A DNA stretch of 64,000 bases from Actinokineospora globicatena (GCF_024171945.1 NZ_JAMTCR010000002.1:2666001-2730000); one strand, 5' to 3'; shown: positions 53,440 through 63,175, counted from the stretch's first letter. Numbers and translations: made by a program. Notes: generated from the sequence alone by a model not told the origin.

Positions 53440-54286
53440 CGGCGCCCGACCCGCTGGCGATCAACAGGTCCGCGAGTTCGGCGGGTTGCTCGAGCCACGG
53501 CCAGTGCCCGCAGTCGTCGATGACCACGTCGCGCTCCACCCGCACCAGCGCGCGCACCAGTTGGCGGTCCTCGTCCGCGATCAGCCGGTCAGCGTCGCCG
53601 GTGATGAGGTCTACCGGCTGTTGGACCGAGCGCAGCATGGTGTCGTAAGCGATGGCCTTTGCGGTAAACAGGATGCGCAGCACGGCAGGACTACCTGTGC
53701 CGGTTAGCGTTTCCACCAACAGGGTCGCGTCGAGTGAGCGCGGGTCGGCGACGAAGGGGCGCAGTAGCGCGGACCGTAGTAGGGCGGACCGGGCCATCGC
53801 GGTCAGCAACTGTCGGGGTATCGGGAGTAGGCCCGCCAGGAACTGGGTGGCGACCGTAAGCCCGAGCAGTGGCTCGCGCAAGGCCCGGCCCGGGTGCTGG
53901 GTCAGCTCGGAGGCACGGACCAAGGCACCGCTGACGAACACCAGCCTGCGGAACCGCTCCGGTGCTAGAGCCGCGACCCGCGCTGCCATCACGCACCCGA
54001 CCGAGTGCGACACGAGCACGCTGTCGTGCACCTGCTTGGCCGCGCAGAACCGGGCGATCGTGGCCGCCGCGGCCTCCACGTCGAAGGCGCCGGTCGCGGT
54101 GCGGCTGCGGCCGAAGCCGGGCACGTCGATGGCCAGCACCCGCGCCGAGTGCCCCAGCCGCCGCACGATCTCGCTCCACTGCTCGAGCGACCCGCCCAGA
54201 CCGTGCACCAGGACGTACGTCCCACCGGTGACCGGACCGTGCTCGACGTAGCGGACACCGTCCTCCGTCTGCGACCAGCGATCCAT
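53432..54286 (-). CDS. Alpha/beta-hydrolase
   Basis: 284 residues from ATG 54286. Oxyanion/HG motif VLVHGLGGSLEQW, nucleophile Ser in VLVSHSVGCVMAARVA, acid in LITGDADRLIADED and His in IDDCGHWPWLEQP. Small catalytic protein without signal peptide; esterase, lyase or C-C hydrolase are all possible. Co-translated with the membrane protein downstream. Divergent from the TIGR03084 gene, with a palindromic operator between them that could serve both directions. Confidence 0.88.
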   Translation of the reverse strand: MDRWSQTEDGVRYVEHGPVTGGTYVLVHGLGGSLEQWSEIVRRLGHSARVLAIDVPGFGRSRTATGAFDVEAAAATIARFCAAKQVHDSVLVSHSVGCVMAARVAALAPERFRRLVFVSGALVRASELTQHPGRALREPLLGLTVATQFLAGLLPIPRQLLTAMARSALLRSALLRPFVADPRSLDATLLVETLTGTGSPAVLRILFTAKAIAYDTMLRSVQQPVDLITGDADRLIADEDRQLVRALVRVERDVVIDDCGHWPWLEQPAELADLLIASGSGADD

Positions 54287-54387
54287 GCCGGACTCCCACC
54301 GTTGCCTGGTCCAGACGTCGAGCGCGGGGCGGGCCGCGTTAGGGGCGTGCGGACGCCGGTCCGGAAACCGCCATCCCGGTGAAACAA

Positions 54388-54405
54388 TCAAGCATGAATG
54401 CTTGA
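54388..54405 (+). promoter_or_regulatory. 18-bp palindromic operator in the hydrolase/TIGR03084 divergent region
   Basis: TCAAGCAT-GA-ATGCTTGA is a perfect 8-bp inverted repeat in an AT-rich island, 32 nt before GTG 54437. Its size and symmetry suit a TetR- or MarR-type repressor; no such gene lies in the immediate neighbourhood. Confidence 0.7.
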
Positions 54406-54436
54406 AAACTGGTTCGGGCCGTGCCACGGTGGGGTG

Positions 54437-55201
54437 GTGATCGAGCTGGCCGCACTGCTCGCCGACCTGCGGGACGAGGGTGCCGAGGTGGACGCGCTGG
54501 TCGCCGACCTGCCCGCGGGCGGGTGGCGGACGCCGACGCCCGCGCCGGGGTGGACGGTGGCCCACCAGGTGGCGCACCTGGCGTGGACCGATGAGCGCGC
54601 CCTGCTGGCCGCGACCGACCCGACCGCTTTCGCGGCTGAGCTGGCGGGGATCACTGAGCGGTTCGTGGACCACGGTGCCGAGGAGGGTGCCCGGCTGGAG
54701 CCCGCTGAGCTGCTGCGGAGGTGGCGGGCTTCTCGCGCCCGGCTCGCCGAGGTGTTGGCGGCGGCCGAGGGGAAGGTCCCTTGGTACGGGCCGCCGATGA
54801 GCCCGGCGTCGATGGCGACCGCGCGGATCATGGAGACGTGGGCGCACGGCGGGGACATCGCCGACGCGCTCGGGGTGCGCAGGGTACCGACGCGGCGGCT
54901 GCGGCACGTCGCCCACATCGGTGTTCGTACGAGGGATTTCGCGTATCTCGTGCGTGGGCTTCCGGTGCCGGTTGAGGCGTTCCGGGTCGAGCTGGCCGGG
55001 CCGGACGGCGAGGTGTGGACTTGGGGCCCGGCTGAGGCTGATCAACGGGTTGTCGGGTCCGCTGTGGACTTCTGCCGCGTGGTGACGCAGCGGGTGCACC
55101 GCTCGGGCGCGGATCTCGTGGCGGTGGGAGCGGAGGCCGAGCGCTGGTTGGGGATCGCGCAGGCGTTCGCTGGCCCACCGGGAGCGGGGCGGGCGCCGTG
55201 A
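54437..55201 (+). CDS. TIGR03084-family protein (mycothiol-dependent-isomerase/DinB-like fold)
   Basis: 254 residues from GTG 54437; other in-frame starts (GTG 54434, ATG 54398) are possible. The N-terminal four-helix domain has [20 protein letters not shown] with the His residues of the DinB/MDMPI metal site and [19 protein letters not shown] with a further His. In actinobacteria TIGR03084 proteins usually neighbour AtuA-like and acyl-CoA dehydrogenase genes, as here. The stop overlaps the next GTG. Role in the pathway unknown. Confidence 0.85.
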   Translation: MIELAALLADLRDEGAEVDALVADLPAGGWRTPTPAPGWTVAHQVAHLAWTDERALLAATDPTAFAAELAGITERFVDHGAEEGARLEPAELLRRWRASRARLAEVLAAAEGKVPWYGPPMSPASMATARIMETWAHGGDIADALGVRRVPTRRLRHVAHIGVRTRDFAYLVRGLPVPVEAFRVELAGPDGEVWTWGPAEADQRVVGSAVDFCRVVTQRVHRSGADLVAVGAEAERWLGIAQAFAGPPGAGRAP

Positions 55202-56838
55202 TCCGGATCGGGAACGCGTCCGGGTTCTACGGGGACCGGTTCGACGCGGTGCACGAGATGCTGACCGGGGGCGCGCTCGACGTGCTCACGGGCGACTACC
55301 TGGCCGAGTTGACCATGCTCATCCTGGGGCGGCAGCGGCTCAAGGACCCCGGCGGCGGGTATGCCAAGACCTTCCTCCGCCAGCTTGAGCGGTCGCTGGG
55401 CGTGGCCAAGGAGGGCGGCGTCAAGATCGTCACCAACGCCGGGGGGCTCAACCCGGCGGGGCTCGCGGCCGCGATCCGGGCATTGGCGCAAGACCAGGGG
55501 ATCGATGTCAACGTTGCTCATGTCGAGGGTGACGATGTCCGCGCGTTGGGCTTCGACGGGGCGTTGACGGCCAACGCGTACCTGGGTGCGTGGGGGATCG
55601 CGGAATGCCTCGCGGCTGGGGCGGACATCGTTGTCACCGGGCGGGTCACGGACGCATCGCTTGTGGTCGGGCCCGCGGCGGCGCACTTCGGGTGGGGCCG
55701 GACGGACTACGACCGGCTCGCTGGCGCAACGGTGGCCGGGCACGTCCTGGAATGCGGCACGCAGGCGACCGGCGGCAACTACGCCTTCTTCACCGAGTTC
55801 GATGCGACTCGGCCGGGGTTCCCGATCGCGGAGGTTCACGCGGACGGCAGTTCGGTGATCACCAAGCATCCGGGTACTGGCGGTGCGGTCACCACGGAAA
55901 CCATTACGGCGCAACTGCTCTACGAGATCCAGGGCGCTGACTACCTCGGGCCTGACGTCACTACACGGTTCGACACCATCGCTCTCGATGGTGATGGTCC
56001 TGATCGAGTGCGGATCAGTGGTGTGCGCGGGGGTCCGCCGCCGGAGACGGTCAAGGTTTGCGTCAACACGCTTGCCGGGTTCCGCAACAGTGCCACTTTT
56101 ATCCTCTGTGGACTTGATGTCGACGCCAAGGCCGCGTTGGTGAAGCAGCAACTTCAATTCGAGGATGTCACCTGGACGCTGGCGCGTACCGATCATGTTG
56201 ACGCTGACACCGAGGAGACGGCTAGCGCGCTCCTGCATGCGACTATCCGGACTCCGGATCCTGCTGTTGCCAAGGCGTTTTCGCGCGCTACGGTTGAACT
56301 GGCTCTCGCTAGCTATCCCGGGTTCACGCTCACCGCTCCGCCTGCTGATGGCACTCCGATGGGCGTTTATCGGCCTGAGTTCGTTGCGCCTACTTCGGTT
56401 GAGCATGTTGCCGTTCTGTCCGATGGAACTCGCCGTCATATTCCGTGGACTCCTGGTGCGCCGGGCCGCCCGCGTCCGGTTGCTGTTCCGGGTGCTGCGT
56501 TCGGGTCGACTCGGCGTGTGCCGTTGGGGACCATTCTGGGGGCGCGCTCGGGGGATAAGGGTGGAGACGCCAATCTGGGTGTTTGGGCGCGTCATCCGGC
56601 TGCTTATCCTTGGCTGGCAAAGGAAATGACTACTGATCGTCTCCGCTTGCTGTTGCCGGAAGCGGCTGACTTGGTGATCGATCGGCATCTGCTTCCTAAT
56701 CTGAACGCGGTCAACTTCGTCCTCCACGGCTTGCTTGATTCGGGAGTGGCCACGGCGACCCGTTTTGACCCCCAAGTCAAGGCCTTGGGCGAATGGTTCC
56801 GTTCCCGGCACGCCGACATCCCCGAGGAACTGCTGTGA
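55198..56838 (+). CDS. Acyclic terpene utilisation AtuA-like protein (DUF1446)
   Basis: 546 residues from GTG 55198 (GTGA overlap). Starts [20 protein letters not shown], then [70 protein letters not shown]. This is the AtuA family; the C-terminal ~100 residues ([20 protein letters not shown] with WARHP) form the second family domain. AtuA is needed for citronellol/geraniol catabolism in Pseudomonas, but its reaction is not firmly assigned. The gene becomes T-rich in third positions from about 55600 onward. Confidence 0.92.
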   Translation: MIRIGNASGFYGDRFDAVHEMLTGGALDVLTGDYLAELTMLILGRQRLKDPGGGYAKTFLRQLERSLGVAKEGGVKIVTNAGGLNPAGLAAAIRALAQDQGIDVNVAHVEGDDVRALGFDGALTANAYLGAWGIAECLAAGADIVVTGRVTDASLVVGPAAAHFGWGRTDYDRLAGATVAGHVLECGTQATGGNYAFFTEFDATRPGFPIAEVHADGSSVITKHPGTGGAVTTETITAQLLYEIQGADYLGPDVTTRFDTIALDGDGPDRVRISGVRGGPPPETVKVCVNTLAGFRNSATFILCGLDVDAKAALVKQQLQFEDVTWTLARTDHVDADTEETASALLHATIRTPDPAVAKAFSRATVELALASYPGFTLTAPPADGTPMGVYRPEFVAPTSVEHVAVLSDGTRRHIPWTPGAPGRPRPVAVPGAAFGSTRRVPLGTILGARSGDKGGDANLGVWARHPAAYPWLAKEMTTDRLRLLLPEAADLVIDRHLLPNLNAVNFVLHGLLDSGVATATRFDPQVKALGEWFRSRHADIPEELL

Positions 56839-57974
56839 CGCCGTTCGAGACGCCTGAGCGGCGGGAGTTGCGGGCCACCGTGCGTCGGTTCATGGCCGCG
56901 GAGGTGTTGCCGCACTTGGATTCCTGGGAGCGGGCGGGTGAACTTCCTCGTTCGCTGCACCGTGCGGCCGCCAAGGTGGGCCTGCTCGGCGTCGCCTTCC
57001 CAGAGGAGGCGGGTGGCGAGGGCGGCGACTTGATCGACGCGATGGTGGTCGTGGAGGAGATGCACTACGCGGGCGCGTCCGGCGGGCTGATCGCGGGGTT
57101 GCTGACCTGCGGTATCGCTTTGCCGCACCTGGTTGCCGCTGGGCAGGTCGACCGTTGGGTCCGCCCGACATTGGCCGGGGACATGATCGGCGCCCTGGCC
57201 ATCACCGAACCCGACGGCGGCTCGGACGTCGCGGGCATCCGCACCACCGCGGTTCGTGACGGTGACGACTACATTGTCAACGGTGCCAAGACTTTCATCA
57301 CCTCTGGCGTCCGCGCGGACTTCGTGACCACGGCGGTCCGGACCGGTGGTCCCGGCGCGCACGGGATCTCGCTGCTCGTCATCGAGAAGGGCACGCCGGG
57401 GTTCACTGTGGACCGCCAGCTGGAGAAGATGGGTTGGCACTGCTCGGACACGGCTTCATTATCCTTTGTGGACTGTCGAGTGCCTGCGTCGAACCTGGTC
57501 GGCGCCGAGAACACCGGCTTCATCCAGATCGCCCTCAACTTCGTCGCCGAACGCCTCACCCTCGCCGTCCAGGCCTACGCGACCGCCCAACGCGCCTACG
57601 ACCTCACCGTCGAGTGGTGCCGCGCCCGCGAGACCTTCGGCCGCCCCCTGATCTCCCGCCAATCGGTGCAGATGACCCTCACCGACATGGCCCGCCGCAT
57701 CGACGTCGCCCGCACCTACACCCGCGCCATCGCCACCCGCCACCTCGCAGGCGAGGACGTCATCGCCGAGGTCTGCTTCGCCAAGAACACCGCCACCAAA
57801 ACCGGCGAATGGGTAGCCCGAGAAGCCGTCCAACTCCACGGCGGCACCGGCTACCTCCGCGACACCGAGGTAGAACGCCACTACCGAGACCTCCGCCTAC
57901 TCTCCATCGGCGGCGGCACCACAGAAATCCTCACCCTCCTAGCCGCCAAACGCCTTGGCCTCACCTCTCAATAG
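56835..57974 (+). CDS. Acyl-CoA dehydrogenase
   Basis: 379 residues from GTG 56835 (GTGA overlap with the AtuA stop). FAD-linked desaturation of an acyl-CoA. LAITEPDGGSDVAGIRTTA (FAD/substrate loop), NGAKTFITSGVRADF, ALNFVAERLTLAVQA, RETFGRPL, LHGGTGYLRDTEVERHYRDL and SIGGGTTEILTL are typical. The usual YEGT Glu is absent (GGGT), while AERLTLA matches the helix-G catalytic Glu of isovaleryl/long-chain dehydrogenases. That fits a branched or terpenoid acyl substrate such as citronellyl-CoA. Last gene of the operon; a dispersed repeat starts 10 nt later. Confidence 0.94.
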   Translation: MTPFETPERRELRATVRRFMAAEVLPHLDSWERAGELPRSLHRAAAKVGLLGVAFPEEAGGEGGDLIDAMVVVEEMHYAGASGGLIAGLLTCGIALPHLVAAGQVDRWVRPTLAGDMIGALAITEPDGGSDVAGIRTTAVRDGDDYIVNGAKTFITSGVRADFVTTAVRTGGPGAHGISLLVIEKGTPGFTVDRQLEKMGWHCSDTASLSFVDCRVPASNLVGAENTGFIQIALNFVAERLTLAVQAYATAQRAYDLTVEWCRARETFGRPLISRQSVQMTLTDMARRIDVARTYTRAIATRHLAGEDVIAEVCFAKNTATKTGEWVAREAVQLHGGTGYLRDTEVERHYRDLRLLSIGGGTTEILTLLAAKRLGLTSQ

Positions 57975-57983
57975 TTCCGTCTT

Positions 57984-58126
57984 CCGGGTGACAGAAGTTA
58001 TCCACATGTGGATCTCTGCGGGGGTCGGTTCAAGATCGACTGTCGGGGGGTCCTTGTAGACTGGACCTGGGCCGCCCCCCGGAGAGGGTGGGGGCTGGGC
58101 GGGGGAGGGACCTCGCGCGTGCGCGA
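57984..58126 (-). repeat. Dispersed 150-bp repeat, copy 4 of 4
   Basis: Minus-orientation copy. Reading on the plus strand it gives GTGACAGAAGTTATCCACAT, GTGGATCT, CAAGATCGACTGTCGGGG, GTAGACTGGACC and CCCCCCGGAGAGGGTGGGGG. The palindrome ATCCACATGTGGAT (58000-58013) and the perfect TTATCCACA (57998-58006) are both intact. Confidence 0.85.
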
Positions 58127-58463
58127 TCCGCGGCCGCTGTGGTTGGGTCCGCCGTCGGTGGGGAAGAGCGGTTGGGTCGTGGGCACGTGGCCGCACTTGT
58201 CGCAGCCGCGTGCGGGGCGCTCGGGTGGGCCAACTGGTGCCCGTCCGCCCTGTCCTGCAACGGATCGATCGCGTCATCTCATGGTCAGCGCGGAAGACGG
58301 ACAACTCCAAGCCCGGGTCGCAGGAACATGGTCCACGTCGAGGGAAGCAGGCCCTCCCGACAGTACGGGGACGCTGCTCGCTGCCGACAACCTGGCTGGC
58401 ACGCACAAGACCTGCGTCTGGTCGGTGATTCACCCATTGGGGCAGCGGTGGCTGCCCTTGATC
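58127..58463. other. Region upstream of the toxin-like gene
   Basis: 337 nt between the repeat and the chosen start of the large gene. The long frame stays open through it (an ATG at 58281 is possible), but the encoded stretch shows no motif and poor codon bias. I see no clear promoter or Shine-Dalgarno sequence. Confidence 0.4.
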
Positions 58464-61400
58464 ATGGCTGTGCGCACCGTCCGGAGGGTGGGTGCGTGGT
58501 CCAAGACTGGGGTGGTGAAGGCACCTGGGGAGGACCGGACTGCTGGGCATGGGGGCGACCGGACGGCTGTGCCCCTCATCGAGCAGCCACGGGAGGTGGC
58601 GCGTCCTGGTCGGCCGTTGTCGGTGGTGGGTGTGCAGCGGTTGCAGCGGGTGGCGGGGAACCGTGCTGCGGCGCGGTTGTTGGCGCGTCCGCGAACGCCG
58701 GTGCAGCGGGTGCCCGCAGGTGGTGCACCACCTGCGGAGGCGAGTCGGGCCCCGGCGGAGGCGGACCCGAAGTTCGTGGCGGTCGAGTCGGAGGTGGCGG
58801 GCAAGGCGCGGGTGGTGAAGGCGCACCCGGCCGCGGTGGCGGAGGTGTCGGCTGCGCAGGGGGCGGCGAGGGCGCCGCAGGATGACAAGGAGGCGCAGGG
58901 CAAGGCTGCTAACGCGGAGAAGATGAACGCCGCGAAGCCGGGTGAGTTCGACAAGGCCGCGTTCGTGCGGGCGGTGAACGAGGCGATCGCCGCGCAGGCC
59001 CCGAAGAACCTCGACGAGGCCGACAAGTTCGGTGACTCGGGCAAGGCTGACGCGGTCAAGGGGCAGGTGCAGGGGCAGGTCTCGGCGGGCAAGGACGCGT
59101 CCGCGGGACCGGTGGAGACCACCACCAAGGCGCCACCGGATACGTCGCAGGCCAAGGAGAAACCGGTTACGCCGCTCACGCCGGATCAGGCGCCGCAGGC
59201 ACCTGAGGCCCCGAACGCGGCCAACGCCGTGCCGGACAAGGCGCCCGCGGCGGCGACGGACTTCTCCGCCGGTCCGAAGCAGGTCGACCAGCAGATGGCA
59301 GCCGCGGAGGTGACCGAGGAGCAGTTGGCGAGGTCGAACGAGCCGGAGTTCACCGGTGCGCTCGCCGAGAAGAAGCAGGGTGAGCAGCACGCGGCGACCG
59401 CGCCCGGGCAGGTCCGGGCGGCCGAGGCGACGACGCTGGCGCAGACCAAGGGCGAGGCGGCCGCGGTCGGGGCGAGGGCGATGACCGGGTTGGCCGCCGA
59501 CCGCAAGCAGGCCGGTGCGGTGGTGTCGGCGGGCAAGGAAGGCACGAAGGGCAAGGACGAGACGCACCGTGTCCAGGTCACCGCGAAGCTGCAGAAGGTG
59601 TTCGACGCCACCAAGTCCGATGTCGATGGCATTCTCGCCGGCTTGGACAAGAAGGTGGACGAGCGGTTCACCGCGGGCGAGAAGGCCGTGCGGGACGCGT
59701 TCACCGCCGAGCACAAGCGGCGGATGAACGCCTACAAGGACAAGCGCTACTCGGGGCCTGCCGGCGGGTTCCGGTGGATCAAGGACAAGTTCGCCGGGCT
59801 GCCCAAGGAAGCCGACCAGATCTTCGTCGTGGCCCGCCAGGGCTATGTGAGCGGGATGCAGCGCGTCATCTCCGACGTCGCGGACGTGGTGGGTGGTGAG
59901 CTGACCCGCGCCAAGGCGCGGATCGCCACCGGGCGCGCCGAGTTGAAGGCCGCGGTCGACTCGCTGTCCCCGGAACTGCGCGCGATCGGCCAGCAGGCGG
60001 CCGGTGAGTTCACCGAGAAGTTCGATGAGCTGACAGAGTCGGTGGACGCCAAGGGAAAGGAACTGGTCTCCACCCTGGCGTCGAAGTACAACGAGGCGCT
60101 CAAGAGCGTGGACGCCGAGATCGCCGCGGAGAAGGAGAAGAACAAGGGCCTCGTCGCCAAAGCGGTCGACGCCGTCAAGGGCGTCATCGACACCATCCTC
60201 AAGCTTAAGGACCTGCTCCTCGGAATCCTCGCCAAAGCCGCCGCCGCGGTCATGGCCATCATCAAGGACCCCATCGGCTTCCTCGGCACACTCGTCTCCG
60301 CCGTCGGGGCAGGCCTGCGCACCTTCATGGCCAACATCGGCGAACACCTCAAAAAGGGCCTCGTCGGCTGGCTCATGGGCGCCGCCGCGGGCGCCGGACT
60401 GCAACTCCCGGCCAAACTCGACCTTCGCGGCATCATCGTGATGATCGGCTCCCTGCTCGGCCTCACCTGGGCCGCCATCCGCGGCCGCATCATCCAACGC
60501 GGAGTTCCCGAACAAGCGGTGGGCGCCGTCGAATCCTCCGTGCCCGTCGTGCGCAAGCTGCAAGCCGAGGGCGTCGGCGGCATCTGGGAAACCGTCCGCG
60601 ACAAGGTCGGCGACCTCAAGTCGAAGCTGTTCGGCAAGATCGTCGAGTACCTGGTTCCCACGGTGCTGATCGCCGGGATCACCTGGATCATCAGCCTGCT
60701 CAACCCCGCCTCGGCGTTCATCAAGGCCGTCAAGATGATCATCGACATCGTGACCTTCATCGTCACCCAAGGCGCCCAGATCATCGCCTTCGTCAACGCC
60801 GTCCTCGACGCCGTCATCGCGATCGCGGGTGGCGGAGCGGGCGGCGTACCCGCCCTCATCGAGAACGCCCTCGCCCTCTCCATCCCCGTCCTCATCGGTG
60901 CCCTCGCCGCCATCCTCGGCATCAGCGGTATCGCCAACAAGGTCAAGTCCTTCGTCCAGTCCCTGTCCAAGCCCGTCATGAAAGCCGTCGACTGGGTCGT
61001 CGACAAGATCGCCGTAATCGCCAAGAAGCTCTGGGCCAAGGCCAAGGCCAAGGCCAAGGCCAAGGCCAAGGGCCGGGGCGGTCGGTTGGCTGCCGGAGAC
61101 GGCAGTGCCACGCGGGAGCGGGCCGCGCTTCGGGACGCGGAGAGGCTGCTCACGCCCAGCGCGACGCACGAGCAGGTGACCGGCCGGATCCCGGCGATCG
61201 AACGCAGGCACCGGATCCCGCTGCGACTGGTCGTCGAGTCGAGAACGACCGCCGGTGAGGTGGTGCACGTGCAGACGGCGCAGACCGGCAGTCGTCGGAT
61301 CGCGGGCGACGGCGCGGCGCCGACCACGCGGGACGCCAGGTACCTCGCTTTGATCAAGCACGCGCTGCCGCAGCACGGAGAGAGGTTCGCCAGGGAGGCG

Positions 61401-62519
61401 CAAAGCGCGTGGAACAAGGTGCTCGACGAGACCGAAGTGGACGAGACGAGCGTGTGGGAGCACCCAGCGGTCGACCTCAACCCCTTGCCCGCCGTCACCA
61501 CCCAGATGTTGACCAGCACGGACACGCACCGCTCGCTCTTGGACTACTTCACGAGCAAAGTGCGCCGGAGCAGCGTCAATGGCACGGCAGCGCAGACCGA
61601 CGAGTTCTACGGGCACGTCCTGGGCCCCAAGGGCGTTCTGCGCAAGCCGCTGTTGGTGATGCTCGGCGAGGCGGCGTTGGCGGATCTCAAGAAGCCGCTC
61701 GCCCGGCGCTCCGCCAGTGCCGAGAAACAGGTCCAGTTGATGCAGTACAACCCCAACACGGGGACGTGGGGTGCGTTCAAGCCATTGCCCGGGTCTGGGT
61801 CCGAGGCGAATAAAGAACTGGAAGCCACTGTCGCGGCGAAGGGCGGGATCATCGGGTTCCTGCACTACGCCGCCACTGAGAGTTCCGAGTGGAACACCAG
61901 GGTGTTCGAGCTGTGGACGCGTCACAAACCGTCGAAAGAGTTCCTCATGGATCTCTTCCGGCGTGCCGACTCGGGTAAGCACGAGTGGATTCCCACGGAC
62001 TTCATCCCGGACGTGCTGCTGCGTGCCGTGAGCAACCTGTCACGCGGGGACAAACTGGAGGCTGCCCGGTGGGTCGCGTTGCACCACGCCCTGCGCTCGA
62101 GGACCGAATACGTCCTTTGGCGAATCGAGGGCGCCACACCTTATGGCCATTCGGGTGCCTTGTGGGAGTCCTACAAAAAGAACGGGAAGATCAAGTTCAA
62201 GTTCACGCTGACGAACGGCCAAGAGGACTTCCACAATCGACTCCGCCGTCTCTTCTACGCCCACACCGGGAAGGCTGTCGACTACGTCTCCGCGTTGCGG
62301 GCGGAGATGCGCAGATCCGACGACCCGCTCGTCTGGAACGGCGAGCATGAGAGTTCTGACGAGGCGTTCTTGGGAACCACGGTCGCGGCTCTGGTGAAGA
62401 CCGGTGCGGGCATCGGCCAGATGACGGTCCTCCAACTGATGGCGGAACAGGCCGTGCGCTTCGATATCATCCAGAACGACCTCGACGAGGCCGAGAAAGC
62501 CGTGAAGGGACTGAGCTGA
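58464..62519 (+). CDS. Polymorphic toxin-like protein with eCIS-cargo N-terminal signature
   Basis: About 1351 residues from ATG 58464; ATG 58281, GTG 58515 or GTG 58569 are alternative starts. Residues ~60-82 read LQRVAGNRAAARLLAR...VQR, the signature found at the N-termini of proteins linked to extracellular contractile injection systems. Residues ~85-330 are low-complexity Ala/Lys/Glu. Residues ~330-560 are helical and coiled-coil-like. Residues ~570-850 hold several hydrophobic stretches (TVLIAGITWIISLLNPAS, VTFIVTQGAQIIAFVNAVLD, LALSIPVLIGALAAILGI) like the membrane-translocating cores of such toxins. Six exact Ala-Lys repeats (61035-61070) mark the junction to a ~490-residue C-terminal domain of unknown fold containing KHEWIPTDFIPDVLLRAV. 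The LRR gene follows after 2 nt. Toxin role is inference. Confidence 0.8.
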   Translation: MAVRTVRRVGAWSKTGVVKAPGEDRTAGHGGDRTAVPLIEQPREVARPGRPLSVVGVQRLQRVAGNRAAARLLARPRTPVQRVPAGGAPPAEASRAPAEADPKFVAVESEVAGKARVVKAHPAAVAEVSAAQGAARAPQDDKEAQGKAANAEKMNAAKPGEFDKAAFVRAVNEAIAAQAPKNLDEADKFGDSGKADAVKGQVQGQVSAGKDASAGPVETTTKAPPDTSQAKEKPVTPLTPDQAPQAPEAPNAANAVPDKAPAAATDFSAGPKQVDQQMAAAEVTEEQLARSNEPEFTGALAEKKQGEQHAATAPGQVRAAEATTLAQTKGEAAAVGARAMTGLAADRKQAGAVVSAGKEGTKGKDETHRVQVTAKLQKVFDATKSDVDGILAGLDKKVDERFTAGEKAVRDAFTAEHKRRMNAYKDKRYSGPAGGFRWIKDKFAGLPKEADQIFVVARQGYVSGMQRVISDVADVVGGELTRAKARIATGRAELKAAVDSLSPELRAIGQQAAGEFTEKFDELTESVDAKGKELVSTLASKYNEALKSVDAEIAAEKEKNKGLVAKAVDAVKGVIDTILKLKDLLLGILAKAAAAVMAIIKDPIGFLGTLVSAVGAGLRTFMANIGEHLKKGLVGWLMGAAAGAGLQLPAKLDLRGIIVMIGSLLGLTWAAIRGRIIQRGVPEQAVGAVESSVPVVRKLQAEGVGGIWETVRDKVGDLKSKLFGKIVEYLVPTVLIAGITWIISLLNPASAFIKAVKMIIDIVTFIVTQGAQIIAFVNAVLDAVIAIAGGGAGGVPALIENALALSIPVLIGALAAILGISGIANKVKSFVQSLSKPVMKAVDWVVDKIAVIAKKLWAKAKAKAKAKAKGRGGRLAAGDGSATRERAALRDAERLLTPSATHEQVTGRIPAIERRHRIPLRLVVESRTTAGEVVHVQTAQTGSRRIAGDGAAPTTRDARYLALIKHALPQHGERFAREAQSAWNKVLDETEVDETSVWEHPAVDLNPLPAVTTQMLTSTDTHRSLLDYFTSKVRRSSVNGTAAQTDEFYGHVLGPKGVLRKPLLVMLGEAALADLKKPLARRSASAEKQVQLMQYNPNTGTWGAFKPLPGSGSEANKELEATVAAKGGIIGFLHYAATESSEWNTRVFELWTRHKPSKEFLMDLFRRADSGKHEWIPTDFIPDVLLRAVSNLSRGDKLEAARWVALHHALRSRTEYVLWRIEGATPYGHSGALWESYKKNGKIKFKFTLTNGQEDFHNRLRRLFYAHTGKAVDYVSALRAEMRRSDDPLVWNGEHESSDEAFLGTTVAALVKTGAGIGQMTVLQLMAEQAVRFDIIQNDLDEAEKAVKGLS

Positions 62520-62521
62520 AC

Positions 62522-63175
62522 ATGCCTGCGCTTGATCCCGAAGTCGAACGTGGCGTGACCCTGGCGCTCCAGCGGCCTGGACCGTTCACCCAGGCTGATA
62601 TCGGCGAAGTGGAGTCCCTGGCGCTGATCTCCCCTCGTGACATCAGCGGCCTCGACCAGTTCACGCGGTTGCTCGCGCTGCGGCTCGACGGTTACCCAGG
62701 GCGTGACCTTGCGCCGCTGGCGGGACACCGGGCGCTCGCCGCGATCACCGTCAAGCACAGCGCGGTCGCCACCATCGACGCATTGGCGACCGTGCCGACC
62801 TTGAAACGGGTTCGGCTGCCCAACAACGTGGTAGGTGACGTTTCCGCGCTACGCGCGCTGCCCCTGCTGCGTGAGGTGGTCGTCACCGGTAACCCCCTCG
62901 GTGACGACAGCTACCACACCATCGTCCCGGAACTGAAGGAGCGGGTAGAGGCCGTCACGGTGTCCGATGAGCGGGCGTGGCGGATAACCCGCCGCCTGCA
63001 CGCCGCTGGCATCCCGTTCGCCTACTTCCGAACGTCCACCGATTATCGACTGTGCCGTCCAGGTCTCGACTACACGCCGACACCCTACGCCAATCACCCC
63101 GTGATCGGGCCGGACGAGCTGGAAGCACTACTCGATCGGGATCCCGCGGAGGTCCACACCCTGTTCGCTGGGTAG
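62522..63175 (+). CDS. Leucine-rich-repeat protein, candidate immunity protein
   Basis: 217 residues from ATG 62522, two bases after the stop of the toxin-like gene. Residues ~30-130 form four to five LRR-like units: LDQFTRLLALRLDG, LAGHRALAAITVKH, LATVPTLKRVRLPNN, LRALPLLREVVVTGNPL. The C-terminal part (ERVEAVTVSDERAWRITRRL, FAYFRTSTDYRL) is of unknown fold. Small LRR or HEAT-like proteins directly after a polymorphic toxin gene are often immunity proteins. That role is inferred from position and size only. Confidence 0.75.
   Translation: MPALDPEVERGVTLALQRPGPFTQADIGEVESLALISPRDISGLDQFTRLLALRLDGYPGRDLAPLAGHRALAAITVKHSAVATIDALATVPTLKRVRLPNNVVGDVSALRALPLLREVVVTGNPLGDDSYHTIVPELKERVEAVTVSDERAWRITRRLHAAGIPFAYFRTSTDYRLCRPGLDYTPTPYANHPVIGPDELEALLDRDPAEVHTLFAG

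Noticed and set aside
57939..61982. A 1347-codon open frame antisense to the toxin-like gene.
   Set aside because: High-GC shadow frame with no domains; the plus strand carries recognisable motifs and proper codon bias.
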